Shown here one piece after another: positions 17,870-29,816 of a stretch of 64,000 nt of DNA. Below the pieces are notes generated by a model. It ran no database searches. It saw only the letters and a list, made by a program, of their open reading frames with translations, and was not told where the DNA came from. Position 1 is the stretch's first letter; each line of letters opens with the position of its first letter. The DNA comes from Rudanella lutea DSM 19387 (GTDB lineage Bacteria; Bacteroidota; Bacteroidia; Cytophagales; Spirosomataceae), in NCBI RefSeq assembly GCF_000383955.1, contig NZ_KB913013.1:415694-479693 (forward strand), in the 5' to 3' direction. The translations under genes and the position numbers were made by a program.

Positions 17870-18631
17870 CTACTCCAGCCGTAGCCAGACGCCCCCGTGG
17901 TCGGAGTGGACGGCTTCGCGGAAATGCCCCGCCCCGCCGATGCGGTCACGAAGGGTATCGGCCACCGAAATGTAATCGATTCGCCAGCCTTTGTTGTTGG
18001 CCCGCGCCCCGGCCCGGTAGCTCCACCAGCTGTACTCCACCGTGTCGGGGTGGGCGTGCCGGAAAGCATCGGTAAAGCCCGACGCAAACCAACGATCCAT
18101 CCAGGCCCGCTCCTCGGGCAAAAACCCAGTGGTATTCTTGTTCCGGACAGGATCGTGAATATCACGCTCCGTATGGGCAATGTTGTAGTCGCCCACCACA
18201 ATGAGGTGCGGGCGGGTTTGCCGTAGTTCGTGCACGTAGCGGTAGAAATCCTCCAGAAACTCCATTTTCACCCCTTGCCGTACCTCCCCCGTTGTACCCG
18301 ACGGAAAGTAACAGTTTAGTACCGTCAGATCGCCGAAATCAGTCCGTAGAATCCGGCCTTCGCAATCGTACCGGGCCAGTCCGCAGCCCAGCTGCACATG
18401 ATCGGGGGCCGTTTTTGAAAATGTAGCCACGCCCGAGTACCCTTTTTTCTCGGCCGCGTGCCAGTGGTACCGGTAGCCCAGCGCTTCAAACGGAGCCAGA
18501 TCGACCACGTCGTGCGTGGCCTTTACCTCCTGAAAACACAGAATATCAAATGATTGGGTCGCCAGCCAGTCGATCAACCCTTTCTGAATCGCCGAGCGAA
18601 TCCCGTTCAGATTGTACGTTAGAATATGCAT
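17870..18631 (-). CDS. xthA: Exodeoxyribonuclease III (AP endonuclease)
   Basis: The 253-residue protein is a complete EEP-superfamily nuclease of the ExoIII type. MHILTYNLNGIRSA is the first strand, FDILCFQEVKA carries the catalytic Glu35, VVGDYNIAHTERDIH gives the Asp/Asn pair, and VHSDHGGVWLRL has the terminal Asp-His. The enzyme cuts DNA 5' of abasic sites during base excision repair and can degrade 3' ends. It is a housekeeping gene unrelated to the sugar genes on either side. The gap upstream to the MFS gene holds a purine-rich heptad inverted repeat, so a separate promoter must lie in or before that repeat. Confidence 0.94.
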   Translation of the reverse strand: MHILTYNLNGIRSAIQKGLIDWLATQSFDILCFQEVKATHDVVDLAPFEALGYRYHWHAAEKKGYSGVATFSKTAPDHVQLGCGLARYDCEGRILRTDFGDLTVLNCYFPSGTTGEVRQGVKMEFLEDFYRYVHELRQTRPHLIVVGDYNIAHTERDIHDPVRNKNTTGFLPEERAWMDRWFASGFTDAFRHAHPDTVEYSWWSYRAGARANNKGWRIDYISVADTLRDRIGGAGHFREAVHSDHGGVWLRLE

Positions 18632-18635
18632 AAAT

Positions 18636-18705
18636 GGGGAGGAAAGGGAAAAGGGAGGAGAGGAGAAGGTACAACCTCCTTGCTCCTTTCCTCCCTTCTC
18701 TTTTC
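18636..18705. repeat. Purine-rich heptad inverted repeat between xthA and the MFS gene
   Basis: The left arm at 18636-18669 consists of 7-nt units such as AAAGGGA. The right arm at 18683-18705 is its pyrimidine complement (GAAGGGA-type units read on the other strand). It starts 4 bp from the xthA start and ends 7 bp from the MFS stop. It has the same composition as the repeat at 1046-1182. Confidence 0.7.
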
Positions 18706-18712
18706 TGCTTTT

Positions 18713-19924
18713 TTAATGTACCAATTCGCCCTGGGCGGGAACGGACTTTTTGCTATCGGTGAAGAACAGAATAAACAGGATCAAGACCACCACGGCGATG
18801 CCCGTGGGCACGAGCCAAACTGAGGTCCAGTCTTTCACGCCGTCTTTGGTGTACATATCCAGCACAATTCCTGACAGCTTGGAGCCGATCCCCATCCCGA
18901 TGCCGTACGTGGCTAGTGTGATGAGGCCCTGAGCCGATGACTTGATCTTTTCGCCCGCCTTGTTGTCGGTGTAAATCTGCCCCGTAACGAAGAAGAAATC
19001 GTAGCAAACGCCGTGCAGCAGAATAGCCAGGTAAAACATCCACTCCCCTGAGCCCGCATTGCCGTAGCCGAAAAAGAGGAAGCGCGCAATCCAGGCCAGC
19101 AAGCCCACGATGAGCATTTTTTTCACGCCCAGGCGGGTGTAGGCTATCGGGATCAGGAGCATAAAGATCACCTCCGAAGCCTGCCCGAGCGACATTTTGT
19201 TTTCCACGTTCTGCACCCCGGCATCGGTCAATGAGGGGTTAGCCATGGCGTAGTAGAATGAGAGGGGAATACAAATCAGCACCGACGACAGAAAGAAAAT
19301 GGCAAACGACCGGTCTTTGAACAGCTTGAAGGCATCGAGGCCCAGAATCTGACTGAACGAAGCCCCGGCGCTCGGGTTGGGCGGGGTGTCGGGCAGGAAA
19401 AACGAGAAAATACCCAGCAACACCGAGGTGTACATCGACAATTCAAAAATTGTCACCTTATCGCCAAAGCCGTAGAAACCGACAATGTTAGAGACCAAAA
19501 TCCAGGCGATGGTACCCAGCACCCGAATCCCCGGAAACTCTTTCTCGGGGCTTTGCATCTGCTGCATGGCAATCGACGTGGTCAGGGCCAGCGTAGGCGC
19601 AAAGGTGAGGCAGTATGCCAGAATCAGCATAAAAAACGAGTCCGATTCGGTATTCTGCGTGATCAGATACAGTACCCCTGCCCCCAGCAGACACAAAACA
19701 CCCAGCACTTTCTGCGCGGCAAAATACCGGTCGGCAATCATGCCCACAAAGAACGGGGCGATAATCATAGCGAGTGAAAAGGCTGCGTAGGCATTGCCCA
19801 CCTGATCGCCGGAGGCACCAAGGCCTGTCATGAGGTACTTACTCATCTGACCGTACCAGGCTCCCCACATAAAAAACAGGAGGAACATCATGATCGACAA
19901 CTGAATGCGAATTTTGGAACTCAT
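18713..19924 (-). CDS. MFS permease, nucleoside:H+ symporter (NupG) type
   Basis: The 403-residue inner-membrane protein has about twelve hydrophobic segments. The N-terminal sequence MMFLLFFMWGAWYGQMSKYL and the motif FFVGMIADRYFAAQKVLG after helix 2 are characteristic of the NupG-like nucleoside transporter family widespread in Bacteroidota. FPGIRVLGTIAWI in the middle is another family block. The probable substrate is a nucleoside, but some relatives near sugar-catabolic genes carry sugars, and its position close to xylA leaves that open. It is not obviously operonic: the exonuclease gene lies downstream beyond a repeat, and the upstream gene is divergent. Confidence 0.82.
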   Translation of the reverse strand: MSSKIRIQLSIMMFLLFFMWGAWYGQMSKYLMTGLGASGDQVGNAYAAFSLAMIIAPFFVGMIADRYFAAQKVLGVLCLLGAGVLYLITQNTESDSFFMLILAYCLTFAPTLALTTSIAMQQMQSPEKEFPGIRVLGTIAWILVSNIVGFYGFGDKVTIFELSMYTSVLLGIFSFFLPDTPPNPSAGASFSQILGLDAFKLFKDRSFAIFFLSSVLICIPLSFYYAMANPSLTDAGVQNVENKMSLGQASEVIFMLLIPIAYTRLGVKKMLIVGLLAWIARFLFFGYGNAGSGEWMFYLAILLHGVCYDFFFVTGQIYTDNKAGEKIKSSAQGLITLATYGIGMGIGSKLSGIVLDMYTKDGVKDWTSVWLVPTGIAVVVLILFILFFTDSKKSVPAQGELVH

Positions 19925-20027
19925 CGGAGGGGGTTAAGTTGGTTGTTCGAAGCCTGAAATTAGCCAAAAATAGGGCAACAGCAACGCCATTCGTCCAAAA
20001 TACCTTTCCTTCAGTTACCCGCCAGTG

Positions 20028-20035
20028 TATATTTG
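20028..20035 (+). promoter_or_regulatory. TAnnTTTG -7 box upstream of the secreted unknown protein
   Basis: TATATTTG fits the Bacteroidota -7 consensus exactly and lies 35 bp before the ATG at 20071. No clear -33 TTTG was found at the standard distance, so confidence is limited. Confidence 0.4.
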
Positions 20036-20070
20036 TCAGTCCACCAAACAGACGTAACTATTCTCCACGT

Positions 20071-21201
20071 ATGCGCATTTTTACCCTTTCCCTTTTTGCC
20101 TTTATCTGCTTTCAGGCGTCCTCGTTCGGCCAGAAGGTAGACCTCGATCGGTTTTATTTCGATGTCAGCTACCTGACCCTGCCCCGTGAATACATCGACC
20201 CCGCCGAACGGACCTTTGGCGTGCGGGTCAACACGGCCCCAGCCGTTCGGCAGACTATTCCAGCCTCGCAGGTGTACGATCAGATTCACCTTTCGGGCTT
20301 CCGGAAAGTAGAAGACCGCCCCACGGTGGGTGTCACGGTGAACTTCGGGGAGGTGCGTTTTGAGCGAAGCGAAACCAAAACCCGCACCCAGGACCGCAAA
20401 GACCGCGACGGTAAGGTGATTGGGCAGGATACGTATTACACCATGGTGCTGACCTACAGTGCCTCGGGCGATTTCAGTCTGTACGGCCCCCGCGAAAGCA
20501 CAGCCTCCGAAAAGCGGCAGGAAGAGAAACAACAGGCGGCCGTGGCGCAAAACCGCTTTTTGCAGTCGGCCAACCTATCGGGGGGCAACGGGTCGGCGCG
20601 GTCGGTTACGGGCGAACAGTTTGCGCGCACGCTTACGCACACCACCCGCGAATTTTCGAACCTGAGCGACCTGAACCGCTACGTGAAAGAAAACAGCGAA
20701 TCGATTCGGATGGAGCTGATTAACAACTACGTGCAGTCGTCGGTGCGCTCAGTCAACAATGAGATTAACCGCTGGTACGGCTACGTTCCCTACAACGAGC
20801 GGGACTTTCTGTGGATTCTCGATTCAAAAAATCACCCCGAATTTCCGATTCAGCAGGAAGCCATTAAAGCCATTAAAGAGTTAATGAAACGGATGTCGGC
20901 CACCGAACCACTCGGCACCCTCGAAGAAAACCTGAAACCGGTGATGGCGTATTTCGGCGATTTGAAAACCAAATATGCAGGTTCCGACAAACGGGAGCAG
21001 AAAATGCGGTACTCGGCCTACTACAATCTGGCTACGCTGTATTACCTACTCGACCGGCCCGACGAAGCCCGTACCGAAGCCGAGGGGCTGATTAAAAACG
21101 GGTACGACACCAAAGACGGCGAACGCCTGGCCGAACTGGCGACTAAACTGAAGAATGACCTGACCCGGCACCGGATGGATTCGCGGCATATGCCTCTGTA
21201 A
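20071..21201 (+). CDS. Secreted protein of unknown function
   Basis: I place the start at 20071 (MRIFTLSLFAFICFQASSFGQ), which gives a clean signal peptide; the longer upstream frame has no signal and covers the promoter. The mature part of about 355 residues has a beta-rich first half with several paired strands around TVGVTVNFGEVRFERS. A charged Q/E-rich linker follows (about 150-170), then a helical C-terminal half in which AYYNLATLYYLLDRPDEARTEAEGLI resembles a TPR helix pair. I do not recognise the family. The next gene on the same strand is an OmpA-type envelope protein, so an envelope role is possible, but the 125-bp gap does not prove an operon. Confidence 0.65.
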   Translation: MRIFTLSLFAFICFQASSFGQKVDLDRFYFDVSYLTLPREYIDPAERTFGVRVNTAPAVRQTIPASQVYDQIHLSGFRKVEDRPTVGVTVNFGEVRFERSETKTRTQDRKDRDGKVIGQDTYYTMVLTYSASGDFSLYGPRESTASEKRQEEKQQAAVAQNRFLQSANLSGGNGSARSVTGEQFARTLTHTTREFSNLSDLNRYVKENSESIRMELINNYVQSSVRSVNNEINRWYGYVPYNERDFLWILDSKNHPEFPIQQEAIKAIKELMKRMSATEPLGTLEENLKPVMAYFGDLKTKYAGSDKREQKMRYSAYYNLATLYYLLDRPDEARTEAEGLIKNGYDTKDGERLAELATKLKNDLTRHRMDSRHMPL

Positions 21202-21326
21202 GAAACCAATCGACGCTACGTTATACACACAATAGCCTCTCGCACCATTTTTGCTCTTGAATTACCCGGACCTGACGGACGGACAAACCGGACTTACCGA
21301 CACGACACCTGTAGTATTTTGTGCCC

Positions 21327-23363
21327 ATGCGCCCACTCGTTTACGTACTGATTTTTCTCGGTGGATTTTTCGCCCTGCCTACCCACGCCCAAACCGTGCA
21401 ATGGGCCAGTCGGGTTATTGGTGCGTCGTCGGAGGGGAAAGGCGATACCTATGGGCAGCAATTCAAGGCGGTACAGGCACTGGGTAAACCAAACAAGCTA
21501 CCCGATCAGGGGTACAGCCCCTGCGCGTGGTCGCCCCTCTACCCCGACGGGGCGGAGGAGTGGCTGCACGTGGGCTTCGAGAAAGCCATGCCCGTGCGGC
21601 AGGTGATTGTGGGCGAAAACGTGAACCCCGGCGCGGTGGTGCGTGTGGTGGTGTACGATGAGCGGGGCACTGAGCACGTGGTGTACACCGCCAGCCCGCA
21701 GGCCCGGCCCGAAGGCACCTTGCGGATTATGGTCAACGACACCGGACTGGTGGGCAATGCCGTAAAAATCACGCTGGCGACGGCCGCGATTAAAGGGCCC
21801 AATCAGATCGACGCGGTGGGCCTCAGCGACTCGCCCAAGCCGGTGCCCGTAGAAGTAGCCGTATCGAAGGGCACCCCGAAAGAGATTCAGAAAGAGAACC
21901 TCGGCAAAACCGTCAACTCAGCGGGTCAGGAGGTAGCGCCCGTTATTGCGCCCGATGGTAAAACGCTGTATTTCACGCGTGCAGGCCACAAAGGGAATAC
22001 CGGTCAACCGGAGAAACAGGACATCTGGATGTCGACGCTTCAATCGGCCGGGCCCGGTCAGCCCCCTACCTGGAGCGAAGCCGTCAACATTGGCTCGCCC
22101 ATCAACAATGCGGGCGATAACGCCATCAGCGGCATTTCGTCCGATGGCCGAATCCTCTACCTCATCAACGTTTACCGGCCCGATGGAGGCCTGTACTACG
22201 GCCTTTCCAAATCGCAGAAGACGAAAGCCGGCTGGAGCTTTCCGGTCGAGTGCAAAATGGCCGACAACCGCAATTACCACAAAGACGACAAGCTGGAGTT
22301 CTCGGTTTCGCCCGATGGGAAAGTGATTGTGCTGGCCATGCAGAAGAAAGATTCGATGGGCGACCGGGATTTGTATGTCTCGTTCCAGAACGAGGATCAG
22401 ACCTGGACGGCCCCGAAACACATGGGTCGGGTCATCAACTCGGCCGACAGCGAGGCTTCGCCGTTTATTGCGGCCGACGGCCGTACCCTCTATTTTTCGT
22501 CGGAAGGGCATCCGGGCTTTGGCAACGGCGACATTTTCGTGACCCGTCGGCTCGATGATAGCTGGCAGGTCTGGAGCGAGCCCGAAAACCTCGGCCCGGC
22601 CATCAATACCCCCAAATGGGACGGGTATTTTACCATTCCGGCATCGGGTGAGTACGCGTACCTTAGCTCAGGCTCCAACTCGCTGGGGATGGAAGATATT
22701 TTCCGGCTCAAGCTCTTCCCGTCCATCAAGCCCGACCCGGTAGCCATTGTGTCGGGGCAGGTGCTGGATGCCCAAAGCAAAAAACCCGTGCCATCGGACG
22801 TGGTATCGGGGTTGTTTGGCGAGAAAGGCAAAGAGATTTCGCGGGTGGAGTACGATCCCGAAACGGGTGAGTACAAGATGATTCTGCCCACGCAGAAAAC
22901 CTATAACCTCACGGCCTCCAAAGAGGGCTACTTCCCCGCGACCGAGGTGCTCGACCTGAGCCGCGACAAGCGTTTCCGCGACATCCGGCGCAATTTGTAC
23001 CTGATTCCGATTCAACCGGGCCAGAAAATCGTGATGCGTGAGGTCTTGTTTGAACAGGGCAAGGCCGACCTGCAACCCGGTGCCGACGGCGAACTCGACA
23101 AAGTAGTGCGTATGCTGACGCAGTACCCCGGTATGGAGTTACTCGTTGAAGGCCATACCGACAATCAGGGCGAGTGGGAACCGAACATGAAGCTCTCAGA
23201 AGACCGGGTCGAAACGGTGAAGTGCTATCTGGAAGAGAAGGGCATTGCCTACACCCGCGTACAAACCAAAGCCTGGGGCCCCAGCAAACCCATTGCCTCC
23301 AACGAAACCGAAGAAAAACGCAAACAAAACCGCCGGGTAGAGTTTACGATTTTGAAGATGTAG
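21327..23363 (+). CDS. OmpA-family protein with PD40 propeller repeats
   Basis: The start is taken as the ATG at 21327 (MRPLVYVLIFLGGFF), giving 678 residues with a signal peptide. The order is an N-terminal discoidin-like beta domain (about 30-170), a WD40-like PD40 propeller (about 180-460, repeats of the APDGKTLYFTR and SSDGRILYL type), a carboxypeptidase-regulatory-like domain (about 470-550, SGQVLDAQSKKPVPSDV), and a C-terminal OmpA peptidoglycan-binding domain (about 565-678). The OmpA domain shows LLVEGHTDNQGEWEPNMKLSEDR and the usual RRVEF ending. Such proteins in Bacteroidota anchor complexes to peptidoglycan and occur in type IX secretion (PorE-like) or gliding systems. Its precise partner is unknown. 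Confidence 0.88.
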   Translation: MRPLVYVLIFLGGFFALPTHAQTVQWASRVIGASSEGKGDTYGQQFKAVQALGKPNKLPDQGYSPCAWSPLYPDGAEEWLHVGFEKAMPVRQVIVGENVNPGAVVRVVVYDERGTEHVVYTASPQARPEGTLRIMVNDTGLVGNAVKITLATAAIKGPNQIDAVGLSDSPKPVPVEVAVSKGTPKEIQKENLGKTVNSAGQEVAPVIAPDGKTLYFTRAGHKGNTGQPEKQDIWMSTLQSAGPGQPPTWSEAVNIGSPINNAGDNAISGISSDGRILYLINVYRPDGGLYYGLSKSQKTKAGWSFPVECKMADNRNYHKDDKLEFSVSPDGKVIVLAMQKKDSMGDRDLYVSFQNEDQTWTAPKHMGRVINSADSEASPFIAADGRTLYFSSEGHPGFGNGDIFVTRRLDDSWQVWSEPENLGPAINTPKWDGYFTIPASGEYAYLSSGSNSLGMEDIFRLKLFPSIKPDPVAIVSGQVLDAQSKKPVPSDVVSGLFGEKGKEISRVEYDPETGEYKMILPTQKTYNLTASKEGYFPATEVLDLSRDKRFRDIRRNLYLIPIQPGQKIVMREVLFEQGKADLQPGADGELDKVVRMLTQYPGMELLVEGHTDNQGEWEPNMKLSEDRVETVKCYLEEKGIAYTRVQTKAWGPSKPIASNETEEKRKQNRRVEFTILKM

Positions 23364-23390
23364 GGGATTGGTTTTTTTTAGCGCATCGGA

Positions 23391-23423
23391 CAATACAAAA
23401 TACGCATAACGGAATTTGTATTG
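23391..23423. terminator. Hairpin downstream of the OmpA-family gene
   Basis: CAATACAAA and TTTGTATTG are perfect 9-bp arms around a 15-nt loop, 28 bp after the stop codon. It could end transcription before the AT-rich islet. The rest of the 221-bp gap (23364-23584) has nothing I recognise. Confidence 0.4.
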
Positions 23424-23584
23424 TTGAGCCAGAAACAGGCCTCTCAATTTACTGATAATGAAAACTATATTTGATTTTATAAGGGCGTATAAGGGAGGAT
23501 GCTTTTAGTAAAACATTCGTATATTCAGTAGTCGTCTTTAATGATAATTCGACACTCCGAAATACTTAATAAATCAAGACAAAC

Positions 23585-24430
23585 ATGTATTACCAGGTTT
23601 TAATTGAAACAAATGAAAAGGTTGGAAAGTCTCAAAATAACAGACTGTATTTTGAACTTGACAAAACAAATCTTTTAGAGATTGAAGAAGACATAGTCAT
23701 CCCTTACTTTGAAAAAAAGCAGTTTCAGTTTGACGGCTATTTTTTAAATCCAAAAGACATTGCACGTGTCGTGGTAAAACAAACAGAACGCACAACCAAG
23801 GAACATTCGAAATATGAAAATGACCATATGCCACCCGATATTATCATGTGGATTTCTCCTGAAGACATCGTTTCCTATGACAAATACACTAAGGACATAA
23901 CTAAACAGGTTTTCACTTCAGCAAAAGAGAAAATCGAAAAAGGTAATACCTCATCAAAACCAGCCAATACAAATCAAACGCCGGACATGACTAAAGTTTT
24001 TATCGTTCATGGACAAGACGATTTAGCAAAGACTGAACTTGCACGCTTTATTGAAAAGTTGGGATTTAAGGCTATTATTCTACATGAACAGGTTAGTTCA
24101 GGTAAAACAATAATCGAAAAAATTGAAGAGTTTTCTAACGTTGGCTTTGGCGTTGTTTTATATACGCCGTGCGACATTGGTGCAAAAAAAGGTGAAGAAC
24201 ACAACTTGCAAGCAAGGGCAAGACAAAATGTAGTTTTTGAACATGGATATCTAATTGCAAAGTTGGGTAGAAGAAATGTTTGCGCACTTGTAAAAGGGAA
24301 GGTTGAGATACCGAATGATATATCTGGCGTTGTATATGTTCCAATGGACGACCATAAAGCTTGGAATATCGCTCTTGCAAAAGAGATGAGAAATTCGGGC
24401 TATAACGTGGATATGAACCTTATCGTATGA
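23585..24430 (+). CDS. TIR-like nucleotide-binding protein (PF10137/CAP12-type TIR), putative defence effector
   Basis: The 281-residue protein has an unassigned N-terminal domain (1-118), a short Ser/Thr/Asn linker, and a TIR-like domain (about 136-276) of the type used by CAP12 and Pycsar effectors. Motifs are KVFIVHGQDDLAKTELARF, ILHEQVSSGKTIIEK, VLYTPCDIGA and RARQNVVFEHGYLIAKLG. Glu219 in the last is the expected NADase catalytic residue. Bacterial TIR proteins of this type usually deplete NAD+ after a phage-derived or cyclic-nucleotide signal. No cyclase or sensor gene is next to it, so it may act alone through its N-terminal domain. The gene is visibly AT-rich compared with both neighbours, suggesting horizontal transfer. 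Family call firm, defence role inferred. Confidence 0.85.
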   Translation: MYYQVLIETNEKVGKSQNNRLYFELDKTNLLEIEEDIVIPYFEKKQFQFDGYFLNPKDIARVVVKQTERTTKEHSKYENDHMPPDIIMWISPEDIVSYDKYTKDITKQVFTSAKEKIEKGNTSSKPANTNQTPDMTKVFIVHGQDDLAKTELARFIEKLGFKAIILHEQVSSGKTIIEKIEEFSNVGFGVVLYTPCDIGAKKGEEHNLQARARQNVVFEHGYLIAKLGRRNVCALVKGKVEIPNDISGVVYVPMDDHKAWNIALAKEMRNSGYNVDMNLIV

Positions 24431-24820
24431 AGAAAGAATCACTACAGGCAACAGTGCATTGACGCATATGACGGGGGAATAACACATTTTCAACTTTTTT
24501 TCCGCTACTCAGCTTCGGTTTCGGCAGATGAATAACTCCGAGCAACAGAACAAACAATGATCTTATGTAACTTTAATCAGTAGCGGTTATCGGCTAGACG
24601 TTCAACGAATACCGCCACATCGCCAATGGTTCAACGTTGGTACTGCAAAAAGTAATAATGCAACTGGGCTATTCCCTAAACTCAGCCAACCGATTTCGGG
24701 CTTTTGGGTTGTTACTCGTACAAACGCCAACCTCGGCCGGAAGACACCGCCGGGGCTCGCGAACGAATAAAACGCATAAACAGCTAAACGATGTAACGGT
24801 GGAAAAACGGAACGGTATAG

Positions 24821-24943
24821 CGCTACGCAACCCTGCCGCTCAGCGGGGTCATCTCGGTATCGGAACTCACGTACATCGAGAAAAATCACCTCAAACCTGA
24901 CTACAAACCCTGGCTCCTGACAATGGCCCTCTCGGTCAACTGA
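24821..24943 (+). pseudogene. Possible 3' remnant of a decayed gene in a gene-poor stretch
   Basis: The 690-bp stretch 24431-25121 has no intact gene. Just before a strong terminator, a 41-codon frame ends with DYKPWLLTMALSVN, which looks like the terminal beta strand of an outer-membrane protein. In-frame stops lie upstream, while other frames upstream (from about 24625) are open in short pieces, as expected of a frameshifted gene. I cannot name the parent gene. The call rests on the combination of a plausible C-terminus and the terminator. Confidence 0.3.
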
Positions 24944-24953
24944 ACCAAACACC

Positions 24954-24995
24954 AACGCCCCCGGACACCTGTATGAAGGTGCCGGGGGCGTTTTG
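24954..24995 (+). terminator. Strong rho-independent terminator
   Basis: AACGCCCCCGG pairs with CCGGGGGCGTT, extended by CACC/GGTG around the loop, and is followed by a short T run. It lies 10 bp after the possible gene remnant and indicates that a plus-strand transcription unit once ended here. Confidence 0.85.
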
Positions 24996-25016
24996 CATAT
25001 TGTAGGATACTGAAAG

Positions 25017-25108
25017 AATGTACAATGAATAGTGTGCAATGAATAATGATTTATTTTGCTGATTATCAGCTTATCTATCATTCATTATACACCATTCATT
25101 ATTCATTG
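25017..25108. repeat. Heptad inverted repeat of the AATGAAT type
   Basis: The left arm 25017-25051 is five 7-nt units such as AATGAAT and AATGATT. The right arm 25074-25108 is five units of the complement type TTCATTA. Arm lengths are equal (35 nt) with a 22-nt loop. It ends 13 bp from the stop codon of the double-domain esterase. Confidence 0.75.
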
Positions 25109-25121
25109 AATTTTGAGCCCA

Positions 25122-27080
<1,959 letters not shown>

Positions 27081-27091
27081 TTAATTTTCGA

Positions 27092-28667
<1,576 letters not shown>

Positions 28668-28679
28668 TTAGAAAATTGG

Positions 28680-29804
28680 TTATTTAAATATCTCCTGCAA
28701 CGTAGTCGCCAGGTATTGCTTACAGTTCATCCAGGTATGGCCACCCGACACAATATAGGGTTTGACCCGAATTTTCTTCTCTTCGAACATGGCGATGTTC
28801 TGCTTCACCGGCTCGAACAGAAAGTCTTCCGTACCGACGCTGATGGTGAACAGCTTCAGTTGTTTGTTCATTTGCTCGGCATTGGGCGACCAGTTCGTGA
28901 AGTTCTTTTTGAATTCGTCGGTGGCCGTGTAGGGCGCGTATGAACACACGTAGGCAAATTTATCGGGGTTGGTCAGGCCGATGTTCAGCGTCTGCCCGCC
29001 ACCAACCGAGAACCCGGCCACGGCCCGGCCGTTGCTTTCTTTAATCACCGGGTAGTTGGCTTCGACGAACGGTACAATGTCGTTCACCATGTCTTTAGTG
29101 AAATCGGGCATGGGGGCCGGACGGACATTGCCGTAAGGCATCACAATCAGCATCGGTTTGGCCTTACCCTGCGCGATGAGGTTGTCGGCAATCAGGTTGG
29201 CGCGACCCACTTTGGTCCAGGTTTCTTCGGTGTCGGAGCCGCCGTGAATCAGGTACAGTACCGGGTATCTGGTCTTGCCGTTGGGGTTGAAGCCCGGCGG
29301 GGTGTATACCAGCAATTGCCGCGTGGTGCCCAGCGTACCCGACTTATAATACCGATAGCCCACTTTGCCGTGCGGTACGTTCTGCAACGAATGTACCAGC
29401 GGCTGGTCGCCGGGTACATCGACGATGCTCCGTTTGAAACGCTCGTTCGCGAAGATGTAGGTGTTGCTTGGGTCGGCGAGTTGCACACTGTCAACAGTAA
29501 AGCTGTAGGGGTAAATATCGGGCTTGACGGGCGGCACCGTTACGCTCCAGATGCCCGAGGTGTCTCTGGTCATGGCGACCGGAGCGGTCAAAAACTCACC
29601 CGACACGGTCACTTTTTTAGCCGTCCGGGAGAAATACCGGAACGTGATGCTGTGGTCTGGGTGAACATCAGGCGAACTAATGGCGGGCGGGCGTTGCTGC
29701 GCGAGCGTCGTCAGGCACGAAAGCAAGAGGAGGCTACAATAAAGAGTGAAAGAGCGAGAGAGCGAAAGAGTGAAGCCCGCTCCGGTCTGTTTTAGCGTTT
29801 TCAT
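28680..29804 (-). CDS. Secreted CE1-type esterase with repeat-derived signal peptide
   Basis: The 374-residue protein has an E-set domain (about 45-135, HSITFRYFSRTAKKVTVSGEF) and a hydrolase domain with nucleophile elbow GFSVGGG, acidic residue in SVGTEDFLF and histidine in GGHTWMNCK. The beginning of its signal peptide, GFTLSLSRSFTL, is encoded by four copies of an 8-nt repeat (29743-29774). No later ATG would leave a usable signal peptide, so the repeat seems to be translated. It starts 12 bp after the stop of the preceding esterase gene and is probably co-transcribed. It is close in sequence to the next two upstream genes, indicating local duplication. Confidence 0.87.
   Translation of the reverse strand: MKTLKQTGAGFTLSLSRSFTLYCSLLLLSCLTTLAQQRPPAISSPDVHPDHSITFRYFSRTAKKVTVSGEFLTAPVAMTRDTSGIWSVTVPPVKPDIYPYSFTVDSVQLADPSNTYIFANERFKRSIVDVPGDQPLVHSLQNVPHGKVGYRYYKSGTLGTTRQLLVYTPPGFNPNGKTRYPVLYLIHGGSDTEETWTKVGRANLIADNLIAQGKAKPMLIVMPYGNVRPAPMPDFTKDMVNDIVPFVEANYPVIKESNGRAVAGFSVGGGQTLNIGLTNPDKFAYVCSYAPYTATDEFKKNFTNWSPNAEQMNKQLKLFTISVGTEDFLFEPVKQNIAMFEEKKIRVKPYIVSGGHTWMNCKQYLATTLQEIFK
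29743..29774. repeat. 8-nt tandem repeat inside the start of an esterase gene
   Basis: There are four exact-length copies of AGAGTGAA (two read AGAGCGAG and AGAGCGAA) within codons of the signal peptide. Eight nt is not a multiple of three, so any gain or loss of a unit would shift the frame. The same unit occurs at 4127-4154. Confidence 0.8.
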
Positions 29805-29816
29805 GGACGTAGCGGT

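Noticed and set aside
23585-24430. Thoeris or CBASS system
   Set aside because: Only a TIR-like gene is present; there is no ThsA-like SIR2/SLOG gene, no CD-NTase and no STING domain within several kb.
24602-25081. Minus-strand open frame of 159 codons in the gene-poor stretch
   Set aside because: It spans the strong plus-strand terminator and half of a heptad repeat, and its protein looks random.
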